Source of the DNA: Tectiglobus sp965215755
GTDB taxonomy: Bacteria > Pseudomonadota > Alphaproteobacteria > Rhizobiales > Hyphomicrobiaceae
Assembly (NCBI GenBank): GCA_965215755.1
Contig: OZ244119.1
Location: 682,001 to 746,000, forward strand
Reading direction: 5' to 3'
Length of the DNA: 64,000 bases
Of the stretch, positions 1 to 9,402 are shown one piece after another. The translations under genes were made by a program, and so were the position numbers. How positions within the stretch are numbered: the stretch's first letter is position 1; each line of letters opens with the position of its first letter. The notes below the pieces were generated by a model. That model had not been told where the DNA came from, did no database searches, and was given only the letters and a program-made list of their open reading frames with translations.

Positions 1-1883
1 CGCTTGTATCGTTCTTCCATTTCACCAACTGCCCAGCGCAATGCCTCGACGGCTTCGGCAGGATCGGTGACAACAGGCGCCAACATGTGGGGGATGCCGT
101 TGTAGGCCGACAGCTCCAACATCTTCGGGTCGATCATCAGGAATTTGCAATCCTGCGGAGACCGCCGATAGAGGAGCGATAGGATCATCGCATTGATACC
201 GACCGACTTGCCGGACCCAGTCGTGCCCGCAACCAAGAGATGCGGCATACTTGAAAGGTCAGCTACGATCGGTTGGCCAACGATGTCGACGCCCAACATC
301 AGAGGCAGCCGCGCCTCGGTCTGTTGAAAGGCGTGGCTATTGAATAACGTCTTGAGCGCGATGCTGTCCCGCGTTTCATTCGGAATCTCGATGGCCAGTG
401 CATTGCGTCCCGGCATCGGCGAAATGCGTGCCGACGCAGCACTCATCGAGCGTGCGATGTCGTCAGCAAGCGCTACAATTCGTGAGGCCTTGATGCCGGC
501 TGAAGGGACGAACTCAAACAATGTAATCACGGGGCCCTTCTTGACGGCCGCGATCTCTCCAGTAATTCGAAAATCTGCCAAGACACGTTTTAGCTTCGTT
601 GCTGTCGCGCGGTGTTCCAGGGCTTCATCCTGAGAAACAGGCGCGACGGGTTCCGGTTCGCTCAATTGCTCAAGGCTTGGCTGACGATAGACTTCTTGCT
701 TAGGTGCAGGTGCAGACGCCTCCTCGATAACGGGTTCCGTCGGCGGCGCGATGTCGACTTCGGTGATAGGCTCGAATTCGAATTCTGGCTCGTCGTCGAA
801 GGTGCCCCCATCTGCGTTGAGCAAAAAGCTTGGCAAGTCTTGGGAGCGCTTTTTGGATACCGGCTTTGCTGGCGACTGCTGAAGAGGCAACTCGGGCTGA
901 GAAGCGGCTTTGTCGTTGTCGCTGCCGGTCGGCGCGAAAATCTTGGCAATGCGCTTAGCATCTTTCTCCACGGACGCCTCGAGACGCGTCTTCAGGCCCA
1001 TTATGGAATCGTCACGTTCTTCTGCCCCATCCGCTTCGATAGGGATTGATCGTTCAGCTTGCTTCGGCTCAGGCTTGGTGGAGAGCGTTGGCGGCTCTCT
1101 TTCCGGCTCAGACATCAGCTTCTCGCGAGGCATTGCGGCCGTCGCGGGTTCTGTTGTCGGGCGTAGATGATTGCCAAGTGCCGAAGCCGCGCCTCCGATC
1201 GCCGCTTGCGCCCAAGACCTTTCCTTGACGCTGGGCCGTTCCGGCTGCTGAGCCCTCGACCCGTTCGTTTTGGCTGTACGGCTCTGCGGGCGCATGATCA
1301 GAATGATGTGCTTGCGGTCCAACCCGACGGCGCGGGAAAACGCCCAGAAACCTACAGCGAAAAGGGACAGGCCGGCCAACGTGTCTGCAAACGAGACCTG
1401 GAACTGGGCCAACAGACCTACGATGAGATTGAGAACGACATCGCCAATGATGCCGCCATAACCGTGGTGGAACAGCCAACCTTCAACCGTGGGCAGGGCG
1501 GAACTACCGCCGGCAATCCCAAGCAACGCCATCGCGGCATAGAATGCACGAACCTGGAAGCCTTCTACTTCATCTGAAAATAGAAGTTGCAGGCCCCACA
1601 CAACGCAGGTCACTAGGACAAAGACCGCGCTTAGGCCGATCGTGTTGAGCAGCAAGTCGGCGACCGCCGCCCCGGGGGCACCGAGCCAGTTCGTCGGCGG
1701 CTGATTGCTGGTCACGCTCAGACTTGGGTCGGACGCGGACCATGACAGCAAGGCAAGCCACACTGCAGCGCTCACAATAAGAACTGCAACGCCACCAATG
1801 CGGCGCACCCATCCGATCAGAAGATCCTCAAGTGTCGCCGGCAATAGTTTGGTCTTGTCCGGATCGATATGTTTTGACGCCAT
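1..1883 (-). CDS. ftsK: DNA translocase FtsK (5' part; gene runs off the left edge)
   Basis: FtsK pumps DNA at the septum and activates XerCD recombination of chromosome dimers during division. Reading leftwards from the ATG at 1883, the protein starts MASKHIDPDK and has about four hydrophobic segments in the first ~190 residues (the 4TM domain). A long Pro/Glu/Ala-rich linker follows, from about 200 to 430, then the start of the motor domain with the FtsK beta signature and Walker A GTTGSGKS followed by VGINAM. About 627 codons are inside the window, and the gamma DNA-reading domain must lie to the left. No strong ribosome site precedes the ATG, so the exact start is less certain than the identity. 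Several open frames on the other strand across the linker are shadows. Confidence 0.95.
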   Translation of the reverse strand, partial: MASKHIDPDKTKLLPATLEDLLIGWVRRIGGVAVLIVSAAVWLALLSWSASDPSLSVTSNQPPTNWLGAPGAAVADLLLNTIGLSAVFVLVTCVVWGLQLLFSDEVEGFQVRAFYAAMALLGIAGGSSALPTVEGWLFHHGYGGIIGDVVLNLIVGLLAQFQVSFADTLAGLSLFAVGFWAFSRAVGLDRKHIILIMRPQSRTAKTNGSRAQQPERPSVKERSWAQAAIGGAASALGNHLRPTTEPATAAMPREKLMSEPEREPPTLSTKPEPKQAERSIPIEADGAEERDDSIMGLKTRLEASVEKDAKRIAKIFAPTGSDNDKAASQPELPLQQSPAKPVSKKRSQDLPSFLLNADGGTFDDEPEFEFEPITEVDIAPPTEPVIEEASAPAPKQEVYRQPSLEQLSEPEPVAPVSQDEALEHRATATKLKRVLADFRITGEIAAVKKGPVITLFEFVPSAGIKASRIVALADDIARSMSAASARISPMPGRNALAIEIPNETRDSIALKTLFNSHAFQQTEARLPLMLGVDIVGQPIVADLSSMPHLLVAGTTGSGKSVGINAMILSLLYRRSPQDCKFLMIDPKMLELSAYNGIPHMLAPVVTDPAEAVEALRWAVGEMEERYK

Positions 1884-2015
1884 TACGCTATACCATTGGC
1901 AATGAGTTGACTGGATCGGGTCACGGCTTGCGGGATCTCACATGCCCCGCCGGGCCGACTGACCAGACAAACTTCTGGAACTGGTTCGATTTTTAGAGAA
2001 ACAGCGTTGCCAATG

Positions 2016-2064
2016 CGTTAGTCGTCAGCTAACGGAAAATGATTGAATGACCCATTTCGGGTCA
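2016..2064. promoter_or_regulatory. Two short inverted repeats in the 354-bp gap upstream of ftsK
   Basis: The stretch 1884-2237 has no convincing gene. It contains CGTTAG-N7-CTAACG at 2016-2034 and TGACCC-N5-GGGTCA at 2048-2064, both perfect. They lie 130-180 bp upstream of the ftsK start, where a promoter and its operators would be expected. Neither matches an operator I can name. The functional role is inference. Confidence 0.3.
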
Positions 2065-2237
2065 GTTGCAACTGTGCGGAGTGATTTTCGGCAATTTCTG
2101 ATTGGTTGCAGTGCCACAAATAGCGATACGATGCGCACTGTTCGCGGCGACAAACGGGATCACGTTAAGAGATTTTTGCCGGGCCTTGACGCCGGATGCC
2201 GACCACTTCCGTGACTTCAGCCGACGACAAGAAACCA

Positions 2238-3473
2238 CTAATCATTGATCGCCTGATAGACCAGAGACCGCGCCAACTGACGATAACGCAGACGCATCAG
2301 TCCTGGACAGGCAGCCATGAAAACAACCGCCAGCTCCTCGATTGGGTCTACCCAGAAGTATGTGCCGTAAACGCCCGACCAGTAGAAATCTCCCGCCGTA
2401 CCGGCGCTTGCTGACAAGCCATCACTGCGGCGCACCGCAACGCCCAACCCAAAGCCATACCCTCCGCAGGCCGGATCCATTGTATCGGCAATGCGGTTAT
2501 CGATTTCTGGGCCTAGGTGATCGGATGTCATGAGCTCGACGGTCTTACGGCCAAGGATGTCTTCATTGGCGTGCCGCCCGCCTTGCAACAGCATCTGAGC
2601 GAACGCCATATAATCCGCAGACGTGGAAACCAATCCTGCTCCGCCAGCCTGCCAATGTTTGCTCTGCCCGTCAGTATGAAGGACAACAGGTTTTGTGCCA
2701 GTCAGCGGGTCCTTCTCAAACGGCTTTGCATATCGCTGGTGATTGTCTTCGGCGAGGTCGAAGCCGGTATCCTGCATTCCCAACGGGTTGAACACATTGT
2801 CCTGCAAGTACTGACCGAGTTGCTGATCCGACAGGCGCTCCACGATGAAGCCGAGAACGTCTGTCGAGAAGCCGTACTCCCACTTGGTTCCAGGGTCGAA
2901 CAACAGCGGACATTCCGCCAAAGTTGCAAGCATCTCTTCACGCGTCAGTAGATTGGGTGCGGACGCGGATGAACCCGGGTAGCGCTGATAGACAGCAGAC
3001 GTCCCGCGGTTCTGGTAGGTCAGGCCTGACGTGTGACGGAGAAGATCCTGGACTGTCGGCTGGGTCGCAGCCGGCCTGGTGATCAAAGTACCGTGGCGAG
3101 CAACTTCACCGACTCGCAGTTCTGTCAGCTCGCTCAAATGCTCACCGACACCGTCGCCAAGCAACAACCGGCCCTGTTCGAAAAGCTGCAGAGTGGCGAC
3201 CGACACCACTGGCTTCGTCATTGAGGCAATCGAGAACAATGTGTCGGTTGTCAACTTTGTTTGGGCCACAGGATCGCTATGCCCAAAAGCCTCATGGAAC
3301 AGCACCTGGCCTTGCCGTGCGACGGCCAGTACGCAACCCGGGATACGCGCCTCGTCGACTTCGCGCTGGAACGCTTTGCGCAGAACATCGAGACGCTCAG
3401 GTGAGAAGCCAACTTGACCGGGCTCGATGCTCACTTCCGAATTTGCTTTCGGCGTTTGAGTTGCCGTGCCCAT
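2238..3473 (-). CDS. Serine hydrolase of the beta-lactamase / class C penicillin-binding family (PF00144)
   Basis: The 411-residue protein belongs to the beta-lactamase-related fold used by esterases, D-aminopeptidases and class C enzymes. The nucleophile motif S-x-x-K is SMTK at residues 84-87 (context FSIASMTKPVV). A tyrosine motif follows near WEYGFSTDVLG, where class C beta-lactamases have YxN. A C-terminal GVYGTYFWVDP replaces the KTG box, as in EstB-type esterases. No signal peptide is visible, which argues for a cytoplasmic esterase rather than a periplasmic beta-lactamase. A clear GGAGG lies 7 bases before the ATG at 3473. The gene sits between ftsK and the ammonium transporter on the same strand, separated from amt by a terminator, so it is probably transcribed alone. 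The substrate cannot be read from the sequence. Confidence 0.88.
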   Translation of the reverse strand: MGTATQTPKANSEVSIEPGQVGFSPERLDVLRKAFQREVDEARIPGCVLAVARQGQVLFHEAFGHSDPVAQTKLTTDTLFSIASMTKPVVSVATLQLFEQGRLLLGDGVGEHLSELTELRVGEVARHGTLITRPAATQPTVQDLLRHTSGLTYQNRGTSAVYQRYPGSSASAPNLLTREEMLATLAECPLLFDPGTKWEYGFSTDVLGFIVERLSDQQLGQYLQDNVFNPLGMQDTGFDLAEDNHQRYAKPFEKDPLTGTKPVVLHTDGQSKHWQAGGAGLVSTSADYMAFAQMLLQGGRHANEDILGRKTVELMTSDHLGPEIDNRIADTMDPACGGYGFGLGVAVRRSDGLSASAGTAGDFYWSGVYGTYFWVDPIEELAVVFMAACPGLMRLRYRQLARSLVYQAIND

Positions 3474-3606
3474 GTCGTTGCCTCCGTGCGATTTGCATTG
3501 CTTGATCTATTGATAAGCGACATTCGTCAAAACCACAAAACGCACAGCGGCTCCACAGCCGTTGAAAGGCTGCGAAGCCGTTGCTGTCCTGCTTGGACCG
3601 GATCAC

Positions 3607-3656
3607 AAAACGCCGCGCTGTTACTCGATATCGTAACCGGATCGAGTAACAGCGCG
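3607..3656 (-). terminator. Rho-independent terminator of the ammonium transporter gene
   Basis: A perfect 16-bp inverted repeat (3614-3629 with 3641-3656, 11-base loop) begins five bases after the amt stop codon. On the minus strand it is followed, three bases on, by a run of four T. The stem is unusually long and perfect for a terminator in this GC range. Confidence 0.8.
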
Positions 3657-3661
3657 ACAAC

Positions 3662-4888
3662 CTAACGTCCGGCCATGTCATCTTCCGGATTGGCACTAAT
3701 GCTGTGGATTGCCAAATCGGCACCACGAGCTTCGTCTTCTTCGCTCATCCGGAAACCAAATATGGAGTCGACGAGCTTGAAGACGATGAAACCAGCCGCA
3801 AATCCGACAGCTGCGCCAGCGATGCTACCTGCGATCTGACTTAGGAGGCTGACACCACCCATGCCGCCGAGCGCCTCAAGGCCGAAGATCCCGCAGGCTA
3901 TTCCGCCCCAGACACCGCACAAGCCATGTAGTGGCCAGACGCCAAGCACGTCGTCAATCTTCCAGGTGTTGGACGCGAGCTGGAAAAAGTAGACAAAGAT
4001 CACGCCTGCGACTGCGCCTGTGACGAACGAACCAATCGGGTGCATCAGGTCCGAGCCGGCGCAGACAGCGACAAGACCGGCCAACGCACCGTTGTGTACG
4101 AAGCCCGGGTCATTGCGGCCAGCGATGACCGCAGCGAGAATGCCGCCAGCCATTGCCAGCAGTGAGTTCATTGCAACCAGACCGGAAACGCCTTCCAGCG
4201 ACTGCGCACTCATCACATTGAAGCCGAACCAACCGATACACAGCAACCAAGAACCAAGCGCCAACCAGGGGATCGATGATGGTGGAATGCCCATGGATGC
4301 GCCATCCTTGCCGTAGCGACCGCGGCGCGCGCCGAGGACCATCACAGCAGCGAGCGCCGCCCAACCACCGAAACCGTGAACGACCACCGAGCCAGCAAAA
4401 TCGTGGAAATCAGCTCCGAAAACGCCACCGAAGACATTGCTTTGGAGGCCGAAATTGCCATTCCATACAATCCCTTCGAAGAACGGATAGCAGAGCCCGA
4501 CCAACAACGCCGTCGCTACACATTGAGGAAGGAACCTTGCGCGTTCGGCGATGCCGCCCGAGATAATCGCCGGAATAGCCGCAGCGAACGTGCAGAGGAA
4601 GAAGAATTTCACAAGGCTGAGGCCGTTACCATCAAAGCCCTCAGCTGCACCTGAGATATCCTTGGCGCTCATAAGGAATGTCACGCCGTAGGCGACGGCA
4701 TAGCCGATAAAAAAGTAGACAACGGTCGAGATTGCGAAGTCGACGAGAATTTTGCAAAGCGCGTTGACCTGGTTTTTGCGGCGAACAGTCCCGACTTCCA
4801 GGAAGGCGAAACCGCCATGCATTGCGAATACGAGGATTGCCCCCATTAGGAGGAAGAAGACGTCCGCCCCCGGTTGAATTTTATCCAT
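3662..4888 (-). CDS. amt: Ammonium transporter of the Amt/MEP/Rh family
   Basis: This inner-membrane channel protein moves ammonium/ammonia into the cell. The 408 residues contain about eleven hydrophobic helices. The twin pore histidines are visible as VVVHGFGGW (H171) and PLHGLCGVWGG (H321), equivalent to H168 and H318 of E. coli AmtB. The DFAGSVVVH motif typical of the family is present. The cytoplasmic tail after the last helix is short (about 35 residues) and ends in a run of acidic residues. There is no glnK/glnB gene next to it, although amt is usually paired with one. A sigma-54-type promoter lies about 95 bp upstream and a strong terminator directly downstream. It is therefore probably a monocistronic gene induced under nitrogen limitation (inference from the promoter). 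AGAGG precedes the ATG. Confidence 0.95.
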   Translation of the reverse strand: MDKIQPGADVFFLLMGAILVFAMHGGFAFLEVGTVRRKNQVNALCKILVDFAISTVVYFFIGYAVAYGVTFLMSAKDISGAAEGFDGNGLSLVKFFFLCTFAAAIPAIISGGIAERARFLPQCVATALLVGLCYPFFEGIVWNGNFGLQSNVFGGVFGADFHDFAGSVVVHGFGGWAALAAVMVLGARRGRYGKDGASMGIPPSSIPWLALGSWLLCIGWFGFNVMSAQSLEGVSGLVAMNSLLAMAGGILAAVIAGRNDPGFVHNGALAGLVAVCAGSDLMHPIGSFVTGAVAGVIFVYFFQLASNTWKIDDVLGVWPLHGLCGVWGGIACGIFGLEALGGMGGVSLLSQIAGSIAGAAVGFAAGFIVFKLVDSIFGFRMSEEDEARGADLAIHSISANPEDDMAGR

Positions 4889-4982
4889 GCCCCAGCCTCT
4901 TTGGTAGCGCGCAGCTTTGCTGCTTCTTTTATGTGCAGACGCCTATTCGAAAGGCGATCTGACGGCGACAGAGGCTTACTGA

Positions 4983-4997
4983 TCAAGAATTGTGCCA
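4983..4997 (-). promoter_or_regulatory. Sigma-54-type promoter for amt
   Basis: On the minus strand the sequence reads TGGCAC-N5-TTGA, close to the sigma-54 consensus TGGCAC-N5-TTGC and differing only in the last base of the -12 element. It is about 95 bp upstream of the amt start. Ammonium transporters are commonly under RpoN/NtrC control, which fits. The rest of 4889-5248 is AT-rich and carries no gene; the dapF promoter should be in its right half. Confidence 0.55.
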
Positions 4998-5248
4998 ATC
5001 ATTAACAAAAGATTAATCCATTGAAATTACAACTTAATCCGTGGGCTTTCGGAACATGCTTGGAATTTCAGATTAAATTTTAGGCTAACTTGGTGATGCA
5101 TCTGCCTAGTTTTCACTCAGCGCCAAAGTTCAATTCTGCTGCGCATTGTCTTCATTCAGTTGATCCGCGCGACAACACCCCGTCGATTCTGCCGTTTGTG
5201 TTTCCAGACAACCCGAAGCTATAAGACAGCCAGGAGCGAGATAACGGC

Positions 5249-6118
5249 ATGAGCGGCACGCGAACGATACCGATCCATAAGATGAATGGTCTGGGCAACC
5301 AGATCGTTGTTGCCGACTTGCGCGCGGCAACTGTCCGACTGTCTGGTGATCAAGCTGCAATTATTGCGCAACACCCCCGCACTCCGTTCGATCAGCTTAT
5401 GGCGCTGGAGCCTTCACGGGCGGCCGGCACGGAAGCATTTATTCGGATATTCAATCAGGATGGTTCGACCGCGGGGGCCTGCGGCAACGGTATGCGGTGT
5501 GTTGGGCTGGTGATGCAGGAACCCGGCACAGCGGCGACTTATCAAACAGATGCTGGACTGCTTCCAGTTCAGCGCAACGATGCCAACACGCTCACAGTCG
5601 ATATGGGTGTGCCACGCTTTAATTGGGATGAGATCCCGCTCAGGGATGAATTCCATGACACAACCCGGATCGAGCTTCAGATCGGACCAATCGATGATCC
5701 TGTCCTGCATTCACCATCGGTCTGCAGTATGGGCAATCCACATGCCGTTTTTTGGGTGCCTGACGTAACCACACCGGCACTGGACAGATTTGGGCCAATG
5801 CTTGAAAACCATCCGATCTTTCCCGACCGTGCCAACATTTCTGTTGCGCAAGTCATCAATGATCGCCATGTCATGACGCGGACGTGGGAGCGCGGTGCCG
5901 GCCTGACGCAGGCCTGTGGATCGGCTGCCTGTGCGGTTCTGGTCTGTGGTGCGCGGCTCGGATACCTCGAGCGAAAGGCAACGGTCAGCGTTCCGGGCGG
6001 TGATCTGCAAATTGAATGGAATGAGGCCGGACGCGTGCTCATGAGCGGACCTGCCGAGCATGAGTACCAAGGCGAGGTGACGATCGCCGATGACGGATCG
6101 GTCGAAATCAATATCTGA
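5249..6118 (+). CDS. dapF: Diaminopimelate epimerase
   Basis: DapF interconverts LL- and meso-diaminopimelate in lysine and peptidoglycan synthesis in the cytoplasm, using two cysteines as acid and base without a cofactor. Both are present: C78 in GACGNGMRC and C223 in GLTQACGSAAC. The N-terminal MNGLGNQIVVADL and the internal MGNPHAV are family hallmarks. At 289 residues it is of normal length. AGGAGCGAG precedes the ATG. Its last 29 bases overlap the start of mtaB, so the two are likely translationally coupled at the head of a dapF-mtaB-ftsY operon, an order common in alphaproteobacteria. Confidence 0.96.
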   Translation: MSGTRTIPIHKMNGLGNQIVVADLRAATVRLSGDQAAIIAQHPRTPFDQLMALEPSRAAGTEAFIRIFNQDGSTAGACGNGMRCVGLVMQEPGTAATYQTDAGLLPVQRNDANTLTVDMGVPRFNWDEIPLRDEFHDTTRIELQIGPIDDPVLHSPSVCSMGNPHAVFWVPDVTTPALDRFGPMLENHPIFPDRANISVAQVINDRHVMTRTWERGAGLTQACGSAACAVLVCGARLGYLERKATVSVPGGDLQIEWNEAGRVLMSGPAEHEYQGEVTIADDGSVEINI

Positions 6119-7415
6119 TGCTGTGGCAGATGACGCTGACGCGGAAGGCTCGCCGGTCGAGAGCGGGCCGCGCGTGATCACGCTCGGCTGCCGGCTCAAC
6201 AGCTACGAGTCGGAGATCATCCGGCAAAACATGACCGGTGCCGGACTCGATGAAGCGATCGTGGTGAACACCTGCGCTGTCACCAGCGAAGCTGTTCGTC
6301 AGGCTTCGCAGACAATTCGGAAGCTGAGGCGCTCCAGCCCCAAGGCAAAAATCATCGTCACCGGCTGCGCCGCCCAGATCGAGCCCGAACGGTTCGCGGA
6401 CATGGGCGAAGTCGACCATGTGGTCGGCAATGCCGACAAGCTCAAGTCCGAAACATTTGCATCGCTCGCCCTTCCGGATGCCGAACGCATCCGGGTTACG
6501 GACATAATGGAAGTCCGGGAGACGGCCGGCCACTTGTTGGACGGCTTCGAATCCCGTGTGCGGGCCTATGTTCAGGTTCAAAACGGCTGTGACCATCGGT
6601 GCACGTTTTGCATTATTCCTTACGGACGCGGCCCGTCCCGTTCCGTGCCAGCGGGTGCGGTCGTTGAGCAGGTCGCTCGTCTAGTCGATAACGGCCACAA
6701 GGAAGTCGTGCTAACCGGCGTTGACATGACATCCTACGGACCCGACCTGCCGGGCTCGCCGACGCTTGGATATCTGATCAAGCAGGTTCTGAAGCATGTT
6801 CCCCAACTCGAGCGACTGCGGCTGTCTTCCCTTGATCAAGTTGAAATTGATCCGCATCTGCTGGACGTCATCGGCAGTGAGCCACGGCTCATGCCGCATC
6901 TTCACCTCTCGATGCAGGCCGGCGATGACCTCACACTGAAGCGTATGAAGCGCCGTCATTTGCGTGCCGATGCGATTGCGTTTTGCCGGAAGGCCAAGGA
7001 GCTTCGGCCGGACGTCGTGTTTGGTGCTGATCTCATTGCCGGGTTCCCGACAGAGTCTGAGGAAATGTTTCAGCGGACACTGGATATCGTCGACGAGTGC
7101 GAGCTGACTTACCTGCACGTATTTCCATTTTCCCCGCGCAACGGCACGCCAGCTGCGAAGATGCCTCAGATAGAAAAGCGGGTTGTGAAAGAACGCGCAT
7201 CGCGACTTCGCGACAAGGCTCGTGTAAGACTGACATCATTCTTCGATACGCAGGTCGGCTCGATGTCCGAGGTACTGATGGAGCGCAAACAGATGGGCCG
7301 CACACCACAGTTCGCGCAGGTTGGTTGCCGCTCGGTCGATGCCGCGCCGGGAGATGTGGTACGCTTGCGCGTGACAGGACACAATGGACAGCAACTGCTT
7401 GCGGAGCCGACCTGA
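6090..7415 (+). CDS. mtaB: tRNA t6A37 methylthiotransferase MtaB (radical SAM)
   Basis: MtaB converts t6A at position 37 of ANN-decoding tRNAs to ms2t6A. The protein has the three-domain plan of methylthiotransferases. The N-terminal UPF0004 domain carries cysteines C34 (TLGCRLNSYES), C62 (VNTCAVTSEA) and C93 (VTGCAAQ) for the auxiliary cluster. The radical SAM triad is C167/C171/C174 in CDHRCTFC, and a C-terminal TRAM-like segment follows. The GCRLN form and the PYGRGPSRS stretch after the triad favour MtaB over MiaB. The start at 6090 overlaps dapF by 29 bases. A later start would remove only the poorly conserved leader, and residues up to about 28 are not diagnostic. The stop overlaps the ftsY start by one base (TGATG). 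Confidence 0.93.
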   Translation: MTDRSKSISDAVADDADAEGSPVESGPRVITLGCRLNSYESEIIRQNMTGAGLDEAIVVNTCAVTSEAVRQASQTIRKLRRSSPKAKIIVTGCAAQIEPERFADMGEVDHVVGNADKLKSETFASLALPDAERIRVTDIMEVRETAGHLLDGFESRVRAYVQVQNGCDHRCTFCIIPYGRGPSRSVPAGAVVEQVARLVDNGHKEVVLTGVDMTSYGPDLPGSPTLGYLIKQVLKHVPQLERLRLSSLDQVEIDPHLLDVIGSEPRLMPHLHLSMQAGDDLTLKRMKRRHLRADAIAFCRKAKELRPDVVFGADLIAGFPTESEEMFQRTLDIVDECELTYLHVFPFSPRNGTPAAKMPQIEKRVVKERASRLRDKARVRLTSFFDTQVGSMSEVLMERKQMGRTPQFAQVGCRSVDAAPGDVVRLRVTGHNGQQLLAEPT

Positions 7416-8578
7416 TGAGCGACGGTGAAAAGAAACAAGGCTTTTTCGGCCGTCTGTTCTCGCGATCTGAGGCCCCAGAGCAAGCGGATACCGCCCCACG
7501 TGAGGAGGCCGCTGAGCAACAGAAGCCCGACACGCCTGAAGAAGCCTCAGGCAGCGAACCCACCGAACTTGCCAATAACGAACCCATTGAACCAATCCCA
7601 CAAGCTTCGGAACCAAATCAAACGGAGCAGGTTAGCGAAACCGGAGCGGAGCCCGAGCCGCCAAAGCAGTCGTGGTTCCAGCGCCTCAAGACGGGACTGT
7701 CCAAGACCTCGTCACAACTGACGGAAGGCATTGCGAATGTCTTCACGAAGCGAAAGCTGGATGCATCAAGCATTGATGATCTGGAAGACCTCCTGATACA
7801 GGCTGACCTCGGTGTCGATACCGCTATGCGGATCACCGACAAGATCTCCAGTGGAAAATACGACAAAGGCATCTCAGCGGACGATGTGCGTGAGATCCTG
7901 GCGACCGAGGTCGCCAGCGTGCTCGAACCTGTTGCCCAACCGCTGATGATCCATGCAGAAAACAAACCACATGTTGTGCTGATGGTCGGAGTCAATGGGA
8001 CCGGGAAAACCACGACGATTGGCAAGTTGGCTGCCAAGTACCGCGCTGAAGGCAAGAAGGTTCTTCTCGTTGCGGGTGATACTTTCAGGGCTGCTGCGAT
8101 CGAGCAACTGCAGGTTTGGGGTGAGCGCACCGGTTGTGAAGTGATGTCACGCGCAGTCGGTGCGGATGCCGCGGGTTTGGCATTCGACGCCTTCACCCGT
8201 GCCAAGTCCGAGGGCTTTGACGTCCTGATGATGGACACGGCTGGGCGCCTCCAGAACAAAGCCGGATTGATGGACGAACTTGAGAAAATTGTGCGGGTTC
8301 TGAAGAAAATCGATCCTGACGCCCCGCATAGTGTTCTGTTGGTTCTCGATGCGACGACCGGGCAGAACGCGCTGAGCCAGGTTGAAGTCTTCGGTGAGCG
8401 TGCCGGTGTGACCGGTCTTGTCATGACAAAACTTGATGGGACGGCACGTGGTGGCATTCTTGTCGCAATTGCAAATAAACACCAAATCCCGGTACACGCG
8501 ATCGGTGTTGGAGAGGGTGTCGAAGATTTGGCACCTTTCGACGCTAAAGAATTTGCTCACGCTATTGCGTTAGACTAG
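7415..8578 (+). CDS. ftsY: Signal recognition particle receptor FtsY
   Basis: FtsY docks ribosome-SRP complexes at the inner membrane through a GTPase heterodimer with Ffh. I place the start at the ATG of 7415, which overlaps the mtaB stop as TGATG and begins MSDGEKKQGFFGRLF. The open frame extends further upstream but only through mtaB. Residues 1-85 form the acidic A domain rich in Glu and Pro. Residues 86-170 are the helical N domain. The G domain has the P-loop GVNGTGKTTT (192-201), DTFRAAA, DTAGRLQNK and TKLDGTARGG. The 387 residues are typical. Its partner ffh and the SRP RNA gene are in the same window. Confidence 0.97.
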   Translation: MSDGEKKQGFFGRLFSRSEAPEQADTAPREEAAEQQKPDTPEEASGSEPTELANNEPIEPIPQASEPNQTEQVSETGAEPEPPKQSWFQRLKTGLSKTSSQLTEGIANVFTKRKLDASSIDDLEDLLIQADLGVDTAMRITDKISSGKYDKGISADDVREILATEVASVLEPVAQPLMIHAENKPHVVLMVGVNGTGKTTTIGKLAAKYRAEGKKVLLVAGDTFRAAAIEQLQVWGERTGCEVMSRAVGADAAGLAFDAFTRAKSEGFDVLMMDTAGRLQNKAGLMDELEKIVRVLKKIDPDAPHSVLLVLDATTGQNALSQVEVFGERAGVTGLVMTKLDGTARGGILVAIANKHQIPVHAIGVGEGVEDLAPFDAKEFAHAIALD

Positions 8579-8655
8579 CGAGCTACCAAGTTACCCAAGT
8601 AACTCACGGACAACCGAGTTCCTTTCCTTATGAATTCCGGGATATCGCACGCATC

Positions 8656-9294
8656 ATGAAGTGGCTACTGAAGAAATACCCATTCAATGCCGAGCAAACA
8701 GTCAATATTCTCGGAGAATTCGGTCCCCTTGTCGCAATGTTTATCATCAATGCGACGCACGGTATTATCGCCGGCACATGGGCTCTGATCGCCGCGACAG
8801 GCCTATCTGTTGTGGCAATGTTGTGGGTTTTGCGCCGTCTGCCGATGTTCCCTTTGATCGCCAGTGGTGTCACGATTGCCTTCGGGATTATGACGCTGAT
8901 TACCGGCGATGCGATGTGGATTCAGATCAAGGTCACAATCTTCAATATCATGTTCGCTGTGTTCCTGTTCGTCGGACTTTGGACGGGCAGGAATTTCTTC
9001 AAGTACATTTTCGAGAAGACTTTCCATTACACCAAAGAAGGCTGGGATAAGTTCACGTGGAGCTTCGCGTGGTTCTTTGTCCTGACTGCAGTGCTCAATG
9101 AGGCTGTCCGATTGGGTTTTGCAAAGGATGAGATCTACAACATCTTGGGCTTCACAATGGACGGTGTGAATGTCTGGATCCTGTTCAAGATCTGCCTCAT
9201 TATGCCAATGAGCGGACTTTATGCCTGGTGGCTGACACAGCAGATGCAGCGATATCGCATTGACACGGACGAGAGTTCTGCGCCAGCAGAGTAA
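8656..9294 (+). CDS. YciB/IspZ-family inner-membrane protein (septation protein A family), first copy
   Basis: The 212-residue polytopic protein has about five to six hydrophobic helices and the family features: N-terminal GEFGPLVAMFIIN, central LPMFPLIASGV, then KVTIFNIMFAVFLFVG, and the cytoplasmic WSFAWFFVLTAVLNEAVR segment. YciB proteins help keep the cell envelope and division site intact. A yciB gene downstream of ftsY is the usual alphaproteobacterial arrangement. The gap from ftsY is 77 bp and holds only a small GTTAC-N4-GTAAC dyad. The ribosome site is weak. A second, diverged family member follows directly. Confidence 0.88.
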   Translation: MKWLLKKYPFNAEQTVNILGEFGPLVAMFIINATHGIIAGTWALIAATGLSVVAMLWVLRRLPMFPLIASGVTIAFGIMTLITGDAMWIQIKVTIFNIMFAVFLFVGLWTGRNFFKYIFEKTFHYTKEGWDKFTWSFAWFFVLTAVLNEAVRLGFAKDEIYNILGFTMDGVNVWILFKICLIMPMSGLYAWWLTQQMQRYRIDTDESSAPAE

Positions 9295-9402
9295 TGAACC
9301 CGGCTGGCACCGGCTGCGACCCGTGTTGATACGTTGACGGTGTCGACCGAACAGGTTTGCTGCCCGCCCCGCCTCGCGAATGGTAAAGGTCCCGGTGAGC
9401 GC

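Noticed and set aside
612..1479. Open frames on both strands overlapping the ftsK linker
   Set aside because: The minus-strand ftsK frame is continuous with clear domains. The others are shadows in GC-rich, low-complexity linker DNA.
2238..3473. Beta-lactamase resistance gene
   Set aside because: No signal peptide and no KTG box; it fits cytoplasmic EstB-like esterases better.
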